A stretch of 64,000 bases of DNA from Nematostella vectensis (Eukaryota; Cnidaria; Anthozoa; Actiniaria; Edwardsiidae). The notes under the pieces are model-generated. The model was not told the origin of the DNA, searched no databases, and saw nothing but the letters and a program-made list of their open reading frames with translations. The stretch is taken from NCBI RefSeq assembly GCF_932526225.1, contig NC_064039.1, forward strand, positions 15,332,139 through 15,396,138, written 5' to 3'. Each line of letters opens with the position of its first letter. Within the stretch, counting starts at the first letter, position 1. This document shows, one piece after another, positions 10,278-20,285 of this stretch. The translations under genes and the position numbers were made by a program.

Positions 10278-12098
10278 ATTATTTATTATTAAACGTAAAC
10301 GTGTAAAATAGCGGAGCTAGCGCGGCCGCAGGCCGCGCGCGGAGCTCCATGGGTATAGAAATATGGTATAGCTATGCAACTTGGTTTTTGTGGTCGTCGC
10401 GCGGGTACCCTGTGTGTCACACGCCAGTAAGTAATCCAGTCAGCTGTGCAACTCCCAGGCTCCACTAACTCTTACGCTTTTACGTGTTTTTACCGCCTCT
10501 TTAAAGTTTGTATGTTCACAGAAAAAAGGCAGCTTGGAAATAGTATTTAATGAGGATTCAAATGGGCTGAAGTCTTTGAAGAACCGTTTTGCATCTAAAA
10601 AGAGGATTACTGCCATTCTACTTATATTCATTCACGTCAATATTTATGTAAGGGGATCCTGAAAAGAAAGGGCCTTGGATTGATGTCTGTTTTCAGATAC
10701 AAAAATTATTCAATTCACTTGTCGACGAGTTCCTTGATAGCAGAAAGTCGACAATTTCACAGTTTATAACAAAAGGAGAACACAACCACAGGCGACAAAC
10801 AGAAAAGCGACAAAAAACACTGCCAAGGTGAGTTTTTGACGACGATTTGTATTGGGGATATGGCAGTTATTTTTCTTTTATTGTTATGTTTTTATAATGC
10901 TCGTTTGTTCATGTTTTTTTCCCAAAACCAATCGCTCAAACTAAAACACCGTACCAGTACAGCTTTAGTTTGACATCAAGATGTCATATCAAAGTCATCC
11001 ATCTTTGTTTTGATTGGCTAAAATACCATCTACTTGAATTCCGATTGGCTTATAATTTTGGTGGGTAAGTGGAATAGTTTTCATTCCACTGACAATCGCC
11101 ATGATATTCGTACTTACTATAAACTCAGGCGTAAATTCCTCAGGGTAAGTAAGAATTTTATGAAATACGTAGTAGTCTAGATATAGTATCAATGTCGATT
11201 TATACATGTGTTTCTAGAGTATGCTTTGAGAATTCTTTGTTCTCTATATACTTTATTAACTGCGTTGAGATATTTGCATTCGAGGGTTAAACAAGAGGAA
11301 CCGTTTGTCTGACAAAACTGAAAAGTTTAGAAGCCTACGTACAAGCCGATAGTAAAATCTACACGTGTTTGTGAATTCTCCCCTCGCGTTCTAAAATTTC
11401 AGCAGCAACTAAAAGGAGGCCTTATACACTGCTATTCTGATCAAGATGTCACGAAGCAAAATCAAAGCAGAAAGGCAAAGTTATCATATTATTATTGTAC
11501 AAGAGAATTTCTCATCAGCAACAAGTGAACACAAACACGAAGGATATTTTGTATTCACAATAATCACATAGAATCACAGTACAGCTGTTCTCATTCGAAT
11601 TATTCTGGTAAAAATGTGGAAAGATGCATTGTTTAGGTTCTCCACCTGGCGCTCACAGTGCAGCTGCAATATCTCAAGATTCTTCAGGGCAGAATATTCG
11701 GATGGTGACCTGGAATATACTGCAATTGCTGAAAAGTAGGAAAAAAACAAATAAAATAGCATTTATAGGTAGTATGACAATAATAGGTGTGAAAAATGGC
11801 TTTTTCTCTGGGGCACTTCAATTTAGTCATTTTATAATTCACAGGCAAGGATACAAATAATGTAGAGTAATAGTGTTTAAATGATTTCTCTGTAAGTTTA
11901 CTTTCTGCCCCCCGTCCCCTTTCTATCTTTGTTGTCATTAAAAAAATGCCTCATGAAAAGCCACATGTATTCGACAGGCCAAAAATACACAAATAGAGTC
12001 ACACTTGGAGAATACAAGCCTTTATAGCAGAAGCAGAACACTACTAGTGAACAACTTCAACAACAAATTGGGGTGACTTTCCACAAGGGTATTAAGTC

Positions 12099-12206
12099 AC
12101 TTCGTCCACAAACCGTGTCGTCCACAACCAACTCGTCCACAAATTGAGTCAACTCGTCCACAAGTAGAGTCAACTCGTCCACAAGTAGAGTCAACTTGTC
12201 CACACA
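12099..12206. repeat. about 21-bp minisatellite
   Basis: Four to five imperfect units of CTCGTCCACAAGTAGAGTCAA. The last units are nearly identical and the first are degenerate. Confidence 0.7.
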
Positions 12207-12738
12207 TAGTTTTCACAAAAATGTAGTCTCGTAGCATAAGTGTTTCATATAAAAACGTCTAACTGTGAAAAGAGAGTCTTTTTAGAACTTCAACATGCAG
12301 TTATTCGGAATGCCAATTCGACATAAAACATTGCATGAAAAAGAACACAAATTCAACACGAAAAATTTCGCTCTTATCCCTTTCATACATCACGAACCCT
12401 TACGTAACTAGCACCGAATTAATCCCCGGAATACGTAGATTAAGGATTGTTTAGTTATTTTTGTGCGATTTCAGATTTCAGCCTTACATTTCCTTCAGCA
12501 ATTGTGCACTATTCCACGGAATTTGTGCCTGGATTGATAAACGGTTCGGGATCACGAGTCAAATCAGCCTCTAATCTACAGCTAGTGATTTTCCACACCA
12601 GGTATCCTATAAAGCCAACAAATAAAGCTATCAACATATCTAGCGCCAATTCTATGGAACCGCGTAAGATGCTGAACCCACTTTTTTATATTTGACATTA
12701 AAATCTAGAGAACTCTGTCAAGTATTTTAGTTTTATTT

Positions 12739-12826
12739 CAGATGCAAATTAGGATGAAGGTTTTATATAAAATTTCACCTTCGTTAGTATTCTTTATATA
12801 AAATGTTTATCCTAATTTGCATCTCT
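12739..12826. repeat. fold-back element with octamer motifs in both arms
   Basis: The left arm GATGCAAATTAGGAT and the right arm ATCCTAATTTGCATC are exact inverted copies, extended by the TTTATATAAA blocks. ATGCAAAT, the POU/Oct octamer, therefore occurs once in each orientation. This is probably a small MITE or its solo hairpin. Confidence 0.55.
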
Positions 12827-13559
12827 TTGAAGTCGCTATTGTTCCCCATAGTTCCATGCAGATGAATTCAATTCCCTCCCACACAAGAATGTAAAGGGGA
12901 TTTTATGTATAAAACCTCATCCTCGTAACTAAATCCCGTCATACGATAAGGTAAAATGGCTAGGTTTTTTATGGTATCTTAAATGGTCTGCGCATATTGA
13001 CTCTTATCACCACTAAGGCCGCCAAGAGTCTCTATCTCGTAAGACAACTAAACCGTGCGGGAATTACTCATACTGTCCTTGTAAGGTTCCACTGTAGCGT
13101 TTTAATATCAATCCTAGAGTAAACGTTCCAAGTCTTCCACTTTGTTTTTTTTATGGTTTTGTAGACTTTGAATCATGGAAACAAAACACTGTCATCTTGC
13201 AAGTGCTCATTTGTGAAGTCTACTGGGGACAAATACCAAAAAGACACTGGGGCAGCAATTAAGTATTTCAAGGGGAGGAAATAGGTGAGGAAAATATCGA
13301 TCTGTTGTGAAGGGACCGAGAAGCACAAAAACCCAAGGTGCAGTATTTGCAGAAGTAATCAAGTACAGTAATTAAAAGAGTAATCCAATTCATCTGGATT
13401 ACACCTGGTGCATTTCTCTGTCACAATTATTGCAAAGTGCAGATCTAACATTTTGAATGCATTACTTTCTGTAATATTTGCAATAAGATTTTTGCAATGT
13501 ATGCTCTTGATACTTTTTTTTCATTTTTCATATTCTAGGCTCCTGCAATATAGAAAACA

Positions 13560-14165
13560 ACTGCAGTGCCTCACAGCAACTGAACATTTAAAAGGGAAAG
13601 TTACAGTAGAGGCAGTACTCACCCATTATGGTCAGGGACATGATATCCACCACCTTCGTTCGCCGACAGAAAAAAAAAAGATGAAATAGCTGCCAAATTG
13701 AAGCAGGGAGAAACAAAAAAAAAAACAATTCTACAAGATGTACGGGACAGTGTTTTAATAAAGAACATAGGTAAACACAACATTCTGGAGCGTAAAGACA
13801 TTCAAAACATTGAAAGAGCATATGGACTCAAAGATATACAACTTCATCCAAATAACCAACAAAGTGTGCTCGCATGGATAACAGAGTGGAGCTCAGAGAA
13901 AAACAATCCCGTATTGTACTATAAACTACAGGAGCAATTAGCAGAGGAAGGGTATGACCTACAGAGATCCGATTTTTTTTATTGCAGAGTCAAATTCAAA
14001 AAGATATGCTGACAAAATTTGGTCACAGAGGCATTTGCTGAGATTCAACTCATGGCACAAATGCATATGACTATACACTAACAACACGTTTAGTGATGGA
14101 TGAGTTTGATCAAGTTTTCCTGTGGGATGATGCTTGTCAAGTCATGAGGACTTCACAACCATGAC
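13560..14165 (+). pseudogene. MULE-type transposase relic
   Basis: Frame pieces in order give an N-terminal H-L-R-S-P block, a Lys-rich linker, a conserved helical segment (13698-14012, with L-x-R-K-D-I-Q-N-I-E and W-S-S-E-K-N-N-P-V-L-Y-Y), and then in shifted frames L-T-K-F-G-H-R-G, D-S-T-H-G-T-N and D-E-F (14010-14125). The D-S-T-H-G-T block is the first catalytic Asp region of Mutator-like transposases. Stops and frame changes interrupt it at least twice, and the rest of the DDE domain is missing. Confidence 0.6.
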
Positions 14166-14900
14166 AATATTTATTAGAAAAATAAAAAAAACTGTGGAGT
14201 TATCACACCTGCTAGAGCGACTCAAATAGATAGTATATGTGACACTGTGAAAAAAGGGAGAATTACAAATCACGTAAAAATATAAAAAGACATTTGCTAT
14301 TTTTTACTGTAATAATCAAGATAACAAAAAAGATCTTCAGTTATAGTAGCAAAGTTTATGGTAATTTTGAGGATATTTGTTAAAAATGGTTTGCATGCAT
14401 GGTTGTGAAAATAACAACACATCTCATAACACAAACTTTTGAGGAGTGCACAATATAAATCATCGTAATGGCTCAAACAAGCAATCAGCAACTGAAGCAA
14501 TATTGCAAATAGCTCCACGTACGCACTGCATATCTATGTTTTGTACAAGATTGCGGGACGGAATCAGACGAACGGAAGAAAAGAATTGATTCACCGTCTC
14601 GCAGACATAAAAGCATCGGTAATTGTTATAATTGACCCTTTTGTGGGTGAGATTATCGAGTATTTCAAAGTGAAATGTGATACCTTTCGTGTGGGATGCA
14701 TAAAAAAATGCTTTTATACGAGGCAAGAGAACTCCTTACCACTGTCAAAGGGGCAATTATCAGTTTTGAGGACAAGCCCCTTAATATGCCACGGCCGAAT
14801 ATCACTTTCTCTAACTTTTAATCGACTTGTCACATTGTAGCTAGCTCGATTGACGATTTATTCCTGCCGGCCATATCAAGTCTACCGCAGAAAACACTGA
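14166..14900. other. unassigned sequence
   Basis: Contains an open frame at 14541-14840 (99 codons) with no recognised motif. It may be a remnant of an element preceding the tyrosine recombinase. Confidence 0.3.
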
Positions 14901-14940
14901 CAAAGAAACTACACTGGCAATTCTCACTGTCCAACGATGT

Positions 14941-15305
14941 CAGATACACAGTATATGCAGATCATGCCAAATAAAAACGTGTTTACTATTAAGGACGTAA
15001 TTAAGACCTCTAGACCAGGGAAGCATATCTAGCCAATTGAGCCGCAAGACTATGATAACGACCTACGAATTTACCCTGTTGTGCACTTCACTCATTACAT
15101 GGAACGAACTCGCTAAGTAACCAACACTTAGGACCACTACTAATCATCTACAGCAAACCGCACAAGCCGGTCACGAATTCGACAATCGCTAGATGGGTGA
15201 AAAGCATGCTCACCGAAAGCGAGATCAACATAGAAATGTTCTCGGCGCACAGCAGTCAAACAGCCACTGCCTCTTGCAGCGCTGCAATGGACCTTCGCCT
15301 CTAGT
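14941..15305 (+). pseudogene. DIRS-like tyrosine recombinase C-terminal fragment
   Basis: Broken frames show V-F-T-I-K-D-V-I-K-T-S-R-P-G-K-H, then R-I-Y-P-V-V-H with Y-M-E-R-T-R, then K-P-H-K-P-V-T-N-S-T-I-A-R-W-V-K and F-S-A-H-S-S-Q-T-A. These are blocks of DIRS retrotransposon recombinases. The expected H-x2-R box has Gln where the catalytic Arg should be, and stops separate the blocks. The fragment is inactive. Confidence 0.6.
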
Positions 15306-15327
15306 ACATTTTAAGCGCTATTCGATG

Positions 15328-15560
15328 TTAAGCGAAGATGAGAGCCGTACCGCCTCCCTGACGACCACAACGAACTTGATCTAACACTCGATATCCGTCC
15401 GGACAGAGCTCGGATCTGATCGAATCATCATTGCCACTCAGCCAGGTCTCGGTTATAGCTACCAAATCAGCTTTGATATCAGAGATGTAGTCATGAATCA
15501 CCGCAGATTTGTTCCTCACTGAACGAGCATTGAAAAGAAAAGGTGAGGCAGGCGAGACAG
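15328..15560 (-). pseudogene. LINE apurinic-type endonuclease N-terminus (reverse strand)
   Basis: The reverse strand reads F-N-A-R-S-V-R-N-K-S, I-K-A-D-L-V-A-I-T-E-T-W-L and R-Q-G-G-G-T-A-L. These are the first conserved blocks of CR1/L2 LINE endonucleases, including the catalytic E-T-W. It is cut off at about 15328. The sequence between it and the Polinton may be the 5' leader of the same LINE. Confidence 0.65.
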
Positions 15561-15703
15561 TGTTCGAAGTACCCTGATATTTTTTGTACGTTGATTAGGT
15601 TTAACGCAGTTTAACACGGAGGAGAGAAGTTTGGACAAGCTGGATTATTGGAATTAGTGTAAAAGATGTAATGCGGAGCTAGATGTCATAATGCCAGAGA
15701 AAA

Positions 15704-15709
15704 GGAAGC
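15704..15709. repeat. target site duplication, left copy (GGAAGC)
   Basis: GGAAGC directly abuts the left terminal repeat and is repeated exactly at 36558-36563 after the right one. Six base pairs is the length made by Polinton/Maverick integrases. Confidence 0.9.
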
Positions 15710-15933
15710 AGTAGTAACATAGGTATAGGTAGGAGGATATAGGAGGAGAGGGGGAGGGGTGGTCATGGTGAGCGGTGACTGAGGGATATATGGTAGGAGG
15801 TGTGACGTCACAGCCACCGTGAGCCAATGGGAGAGCGGGATATTCGGGAGGAGGTGTGACGTCACGGGTGAGCTGGGATTGGCCCGAGGCGCCGCGACGT
15901 CACGGGTGACGTCAGGGTGGGAAAGAGATATAA
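15710..15933 (+). repeat. left terminal inverted repeat with CRE/CCAAT early promoter
   Basis: Starts AGTAGTAACATAGGTATAGG and is repeated in inverse at 36335-36557. It contains CRE palindromes TGACGTCA at 15803, 15857 and 15907, a variant CGACGTCA at 15895, CCAAT at 15824, ATTGG at 15878, and a TATAAG box at 15929 that ends the repeat. CREB/ATF and NF-Y are the known binders of such sites. The repeat thus doubles as the promoter of the first gene. Confidence 0.9.
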
Positions 15934-15973
15934 GACGGAACCCAGCGAGTACAGCATCAACGATTTCTTCGCA

Positions 15974-16327
15974 ATGAAGTGTTTCTGCAACGTGGAAGTG
16001 AAACAAGCAGGGGTAGCCCTAAAGTGTGGAACACCCGTCGACTTCAAGAAAGACCAACTGGGGTGTGGCTTCTACTTCAACCCTGACGACGCCCAGTCCA
16101 TAAAAGAAGCTATCCCTGACGGAACTACCATTTCCGACTTTCCAGTGTGTGACCACGGCCTCATCTGCAACGCGGGTGTAAGCGGCGGTCAGTTTTCCAA
16201 AGGGCGTGTTTACTTTCAGTGTCCAGTAAAACCACCTAACAAAAATGCGATCAGTTCGTGTGGGCGGAACCACCCAAGGAGTCAGAGAAGAAGAAACCAG
16301 CACCGCTATGGACACCTCCCTCCATGA
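15974..16327 (+). CDS. GRF-type zinc-binding early protein (5' ORF of left terminal gene)
   Basis: The ATG at 15974 is the first after the TATA box at 15929. The protein is Cys-rich, with an initial C-x-C, C-G-T-P, G-C-G-F, a C-D-H-G-L-x-C, and then G-R-V-Y-F-x-C. This resembles a GRF zinc finger, a single-stranded nucleic-acid-binding fold. The last element of that finger, C-x2-F-x-W, is encoded at 16245-16262 in another frame, which stays open to 16461 with a Pro- and Glu-rich tail. A one-base change in the A run at 16239-16244 would explain this. The gene is therefore either frameshifted or decoded by slippage. The remaining residues in the present frame are probably not native. Confidence 0.55.
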   Translation: MKCFCNVEVKQAGVALKCGTPVDFKKDQLGCGFYFNPDDAQSIKEAIPDGTTISDFPVCDHGLICNAGVSGGQFSKGRVYFQCPVKPPNKNAISSCGRNHPRSQRRRNQHRYGHLPP

Positions 16328-16979
16328 AGAAGAAAAAGGCAACCAGAAGCAGGAAGCAAGTCCTCACCCCCCGCGTGGACGTAAACGCAAACGTCCTACC
16401 CCCACCACCACCACCGAAGGTTGCGTATACGGTGGAGGGCGAGGAGGAGGAGGAGGAATAGGAGGAAGCGACACCGATGGTGAAGAAACAGAAAAAGTAG
16501 TGGTGGTGGACAGTGACGATAGTGACAGTAGTGACGTGGAAGAGTGGCATAATTACACCTACTACGACGTAGTTGACTCTGCCAGGGGCCTACAGGGTGT
16601 GAACTATTATGTCAAGAAGGTAGTGTGGGACTTAATGGGGGAGCTGTTGGAGTACAACCAATACGGAGGGAAGGGAGGATGGTTAAATTGCTTCTACAAC
16701 GTCAGGGACGCTGTCAGAGACAACACTGACTTCATGTGGGATGGTTTGGACAGAATGGGTAAAGTACTTGGACTCACTATGCGCTGGGACCATTGGTTCA
16801 CCTTCATGGAAGAGATGGTGAAAGGTGGGGTCTACCCTAGGGATATGGTAGAGCTGTGCCGTGATGAAGAGCTGCCTGACATATTAAAAGGGAGGGAGAC
16901 AGAGGTTTGGGAAGTCACCAGGGACATTGCGCACCGTATAGGAGAGGAAGCCCACCTCTTCCCTGTTGGCAAAGCTTAA
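16245..16979 (+). CDS. left terminal helical-domain protein, overlapping ORF
   Basis: The frame opens with ATG in the A-rich junction. It has a Glu/Lys-rich region with a nuclear-localisation-like R-G-R-K-R-K-R-P, a Gly-rich run, an acidic D-S-D-D-S-D-S-S-D stretch and then a predicted helical domain of about 140 residues (16545-16965). That domain aligns by eye with the protein at 35029-36027: W...CF..V, W-x-G, V-L, W, P-x2-M and E-x5-R are shared in order. I do not recognise the family; apoptosis-regulator-like folds (Bcl-2 or death-domain type) are a weak guess. It ends 85 bp from the convergent coiled-coil gene. Its N-terminal part overlaps the zinc-finger ORF in another frame. Confidence 0.5.
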   Translation: MRSVRVGGTTQGVREEETSTAMDTSLHEEEKGNQKQEASPHPPRGRKRKRPTPTTTTEGCVYGGGRGGGGGIGGSDTDGEETEKVVVVDSDDSDSSDVEEWHNYTYYDVVDSARGLQGVNYYVKKVVWDLMGELLEYNQYGGKGGWLNCFYNVRDAVRDNTDFMWDGLDRMGKVLGLTMRWDHWFTFMEEMVKGGVYPRDMVELCRDEELPDILKGRETEVWEVTRDIAHRIGEEAHLFPVGKA

Positions 16980-17063
16980 AAAGAAAAAAATAGAGACTGG
17001 TTCTGTTTTATTTTTAGTATTTTATTGTTATCGTTATTATTAGTATAAAAATGTATTTAGTGG

Positions 17064-17813
17064 TTATATATAGAGTAATAATAATAAAAAAAGTGTTTGT
17101 TGTGAAAGACACTCAGAGTCATAGAGCTGATTAACATCTTGCAACTTGCGAACATTCCGCTTTGAGTGGCGGCGGTGTCCAACACATTCGAGCTTTTCGA
17201 GTAGTTGGGCTTTTTTGAGCCGGAACTTCGTTTTCAATTTTTTATCCAGAAACTTGTGGACTCGTGCATCCAGGTGTAGCAGCATGGGTTGGTACGTACG
17301 TACGGCAGCACTGTACCCTAATTCGTAGTCGGTAGGGTGGTGGTCATCGTTGTCGTCATCGGGTGACGGTGCTTGTGTTCCTTTGTCACAAGTGTCTTTA
17401 TAATCGGCATAATCTATCTGCATGCGCAGGTTGTCGTACTCCATGCGTAAAATTTCCTCACGGTCTTCCAGGTTACCAATTTGGTGCCTGAAATTGGCAT
17501 TCTCCAGTATTGTAGATGCGTTGATGGACTTTTCGTCCAGCAATTCCCTTTCTAAACCATACACTTTGCTACAGAGACTTGAGTTTTCTGCTGCGTAGTC
17601 CTCGCATAATGTTTGTAGCCCATCGCGCTCTCTCTCTAAGGCTACCACTTGCGCACCAATGTGATCCAATTTTTCGCACACCAACAGGTTGACCGCCTCC
17701 AAGTGGTCGCAAAACGCACTATTAATTGCGTTTAGGTTTTCGTTTACCGTAGTTCCCCAAGGTAGGGCAACCATACCGGTGTTGGTGTCTTGGGTAGCAG
17801 GCTGTTCGGTCAT
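17064..17813 (-). CDS. coiled-coil protein of unknown function
   Basis: 249 residues. Residues about 20-130 show heptad-type spacing of Leu/Ile with many charged residues, indicating a long coiled coil. An acidic D-D-D-N-D-D-H-H linker follows, then a basic helical region K-L-K-T-K-F-R-L-K-K and a short hydrophobic tail. The ATG at 17813 is served by a TATAAAAG box (17876, reverse strand) in a CCAAT/CRE-rich bidirectional promoter shared with the polymerase gene, so it is probably early. No enzyme motif or homolog is recognised. The frame is intact. Confidence 0.6.
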   Translation of the reverse strand: MTEQPATQDTNTGMVALPWGTTVNENLNAINSAFCDHLEAVNLLVCEKLDHIGAQVVALERERDGLQTLCEDYAAENSSLCSKVYGLERELLDEKSINASTILENANFRHQIGNLEDREEILRMEYDNLRMQIDYADYKDTCDKGTQAPSPDDDNDDHHPTDYELGYSAAVRTYQPMLLHLDARVHKFLDKKLKTKFRLKKAQLLEKLECVGHRRHSKRNVRKLQDVNQLYDSECLSQQTLFLLLLLYI

Positions 17814-17868
17814 CTTGTATTTTTTTGGAGTCTTGGTTAGACTGTGGAGTATTAGCAGTCTGCTTTGT

Positions 17869-18140
17869 CTTTTATACCTTTTAAATTGTTTATAGACGCC
17901 GATGAGGTCATTAGGGATGTTTCTGATTGGTTAGTGGTTATATTACCCCTTAAGATGTCTAGACAGTAGTGGTGAGGTCATCAGGGAGGGCTCTGATTGG
18001 TTTAGGGTAAATTGTGGTTGCTGGGTTGACCAATCAGAGGTCTAGATAGTGGGTGACGTCATAGTTCCCTATAGTACATAGGCTGTGATTGGAGCATTTT
18101 TAAAAGAAGTGTTTTATTGGTCCGTGAGTACTATAAAAGA
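17869..18140. promoter_or_regulatory. bidirectional early promoter: five CCAAT boxes, CRE, two TATA boxes
   Basis: CCAAT boxes lie at 17926, 17996, 18030, 18088 and 18116 (four of them read ATTGG on this strand). There is a CRE TGACGTCA at 18054 and two TGAGGTCA variants at 17903 and 17973. A reverse TATAAAAG at 17876 serves the coiled-coil gene. A forward TATAAAAG at 18132 serves PolB, with an initiator-like CCAGTAT (A at 18164) 32 nt downstream. Confidence 0.7.
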
Positions 18141-18161
18141 GGATGTATTCCCACTAGAGTT

Positions 18162-20285
18162 CCAGTATCCTTGGCTTACAACGGAGATGGTAATGGTAAT
18201 GATGACGATGACGAGTGGCTTAGACGCTTGTTGGAGGTGTCACCAGACCCAAGCGATACTGAAGAGGATGACTGTCTCCCCCCAGATTTTTTTCACGACA
18301 ATCTTGCGGACTCACCTCAGTTTGCTTCCCTCGATGAGCTGTTCGACTACATCAACTACTATAGTAACCTAGAGGATGACTGTGTGTCTTTCGGGGACCC
18401 TTTTTTTGACGTTGCTGGTCCTTCAGGGGAGCAACAAGGTGGTGGTGGTAGTGGAGTGAAGCGACCGTATGATTCCGATGACGAAGAGGAGGAGGATAAT
18501 AGTGATAAGGAGAGTGTAGCGTACGATTTGCGACAAACATCCACCAAGCGTTCCACTAAAATGCGTACTGATTGTACCGATTACAAATTGAAGGTCGATT
18601 TACCTTTGCGTGACACCATCAAGGAAGCTTTGGAGGACTTGGAGGGGGTGCTGGACCGGGTACTCGACGACACGTTACGTGGGGTCCAAGGGCACGACTA
18701 CGCACGTATCACCATTGATGCTCCGTCTCTGAAAAACCCAATTGCGTTACCATTTATGCGCCGCCATCAACTCACTCCTCAGCGTATCATGGGTGTCATA
18801 GAGACGGTAGTGCAATCTAATGAACAGTTTGTGTTTCAAGGTGATTTTGAACTTCATGTGATCCGTACCCACCTTCCATTGGGGGCTGGGAAAAACACTG
18901 TGAAGAATTCTTGTACCCTGAATACATGTGATTTAGAGACGTGGAGGAAGGGGAAAAAGAGTATCATTCGCATTCGAAACAGTGATGAACTGTGTGCGGC
19001 ACGTGCTATTGTGGTTGGCATGGGGCATCTGACTAAGGACCCTAACTACACCAAGTTGTACAAACCGACACGAAGTAACACACGTAACCCTTCGATCCCC
19101 TTGCAAACGGAGCGGGCCAAGGTGCTGCATTCCGAAGCGGGCGTACCCGAGGGTCCATGTGGTATCCCGGAAATCCAACAATTCCAGCGTTATCTAGGAG
19201 GGCAAGGGTTTGAATTGAATGTAGTATCCCGGGAACACGCTAACACTGTGATCTACTCTGGAGGCTTACCTGATCCTAAGTATAGGCTTTACCTATATTA
19301 CGCCAAGGGTCACTTTGATTACATTAGTAGCATGGCAGGATTGTTAGGGCGTTGCTATTATTGTACAGTGTGCAAAAAAGGGTACAATAATAAACAGCAC
19401 AAGTGTGTGAACCTGTGTTATGGGTGCGGTGAATTGGATTGCTCCCCTTTGGCGCCACCACCCGAACAAGATCACCGTTGGAATTGGAGGCATTGTACCG
19501 AGTGTAATAGGTACTTCCGTACACCCAAGTGTTTTGAGAACCATAAGCTTGTCAAGCCTAGAGGGTTAGTTGGTAAGAAGGATGTGAACTCGTGGTCGTA
19601 CTGCCAACTATATCATAAATGTGAGACATGTGGCAAACGTGTTGACATGATAGCTACCCGGAAGGAGGGAAGGGAGCATGTATGCGGGGAATACAAGTGT
19701 TCCGTTTGCAAGGAAGTGGTTCCCCCTGACCACTTGTGTTACGTGACGGTAGGCGCTGATGCCCTTCCCAAGGGTGGGGATGACGATGATAGCATGCGGA
19801 TTATCATCTTCGATTTCGAAGCCATGCCACTGGAACAGAAACACACTGTGAATTTCGTGGGTGTCCAAAAACTGTGTGACACGTGTAAGGGGTGGCCAAT
19901 GGACCGCCTGGAGTGTGGTACGTGTGGTCTCCGGAAACACAGTTTTGTCACAGTTCAAGCGTTTTGTGACTGGTTGTTTGGTGGGAGTAATGGTGGCTAC
20001 ACATGTTTGGCACATAATTTCAAAGGTTACGACTCCTACTTTATTTTGGAGTACCTCTTCGAGAATGGCATTAAACCTAATGTGATCTTTACTGGCGGAA
20101 AAGTAATGCATTTGAAGATTGACTCGCTAAAGATTGATATGAAGTGTACTTTGGACTTCTTACAAATGCCTTTGAGTAAACTTCCTAAAGCCTTCGGATT
20201 TGACCATGTTACCCAGAAGGGTTTTTCCCCCACTTTTTTAATACCGCTGAACATCAAGACTATGTGGGACCAATGCCTGATTTAA
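18162..20285 (+). pseudogene. polB: protein-primed DNA polymerase B, N-terminal and exonuclease part
   Basis: Acidic N-terminus, then about 200 residues of unknown fold, then a Cys-rich region with repeated C-x2-C pairs (about 19350-19740) and the start of the 3'-5' exonuclease: ExoI F-D-F-E (about 19807-19818) and ExoII A-H-N-F-K-G-Y-D (about 20010-20033). The enzyme would replicate the linear element using a protein primer. No in-frame ATG follows the predicted start site (18164) until 18561. The first ATGs (18187 onward) are in another frame, so the 5' end is damaged or spliced. Near 20222-20231, in a T/C run, the frame shifts by one base and exonuclease homology passes to the next segment. 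Confidence 0.88.

Larger units (their letters stand above)
10278..13550. other. non-coding stretch with small repeats
   Basis: No convincing gene. It contains a GC-rich palindromic patch (10318-10350, with a NotI-type GCGGCCGC), a minisatellite (12099-12206) and a fold-back repeat (12739-12826). A reverse-strand open frame near 11.57-11.76 kb is preceded by a splice-acceptor-like tract but has no known motif. Confidence 0.5.

Noticed and set aside
11574-11762. Possible reverse-strand host exon with acceptor-like tract
   Set aside because: Only about 45 codons, no domain, and no matching neighbouring exon.
16251-16550. Reverse-strand and third-frame ORFs rich in Pro, Glu or Gly opposite the left terminal gene
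   Set aside because: Reverse-strand ones are shadows of the GGA and CCA repeats; only the forward frames carry conserved blocks.
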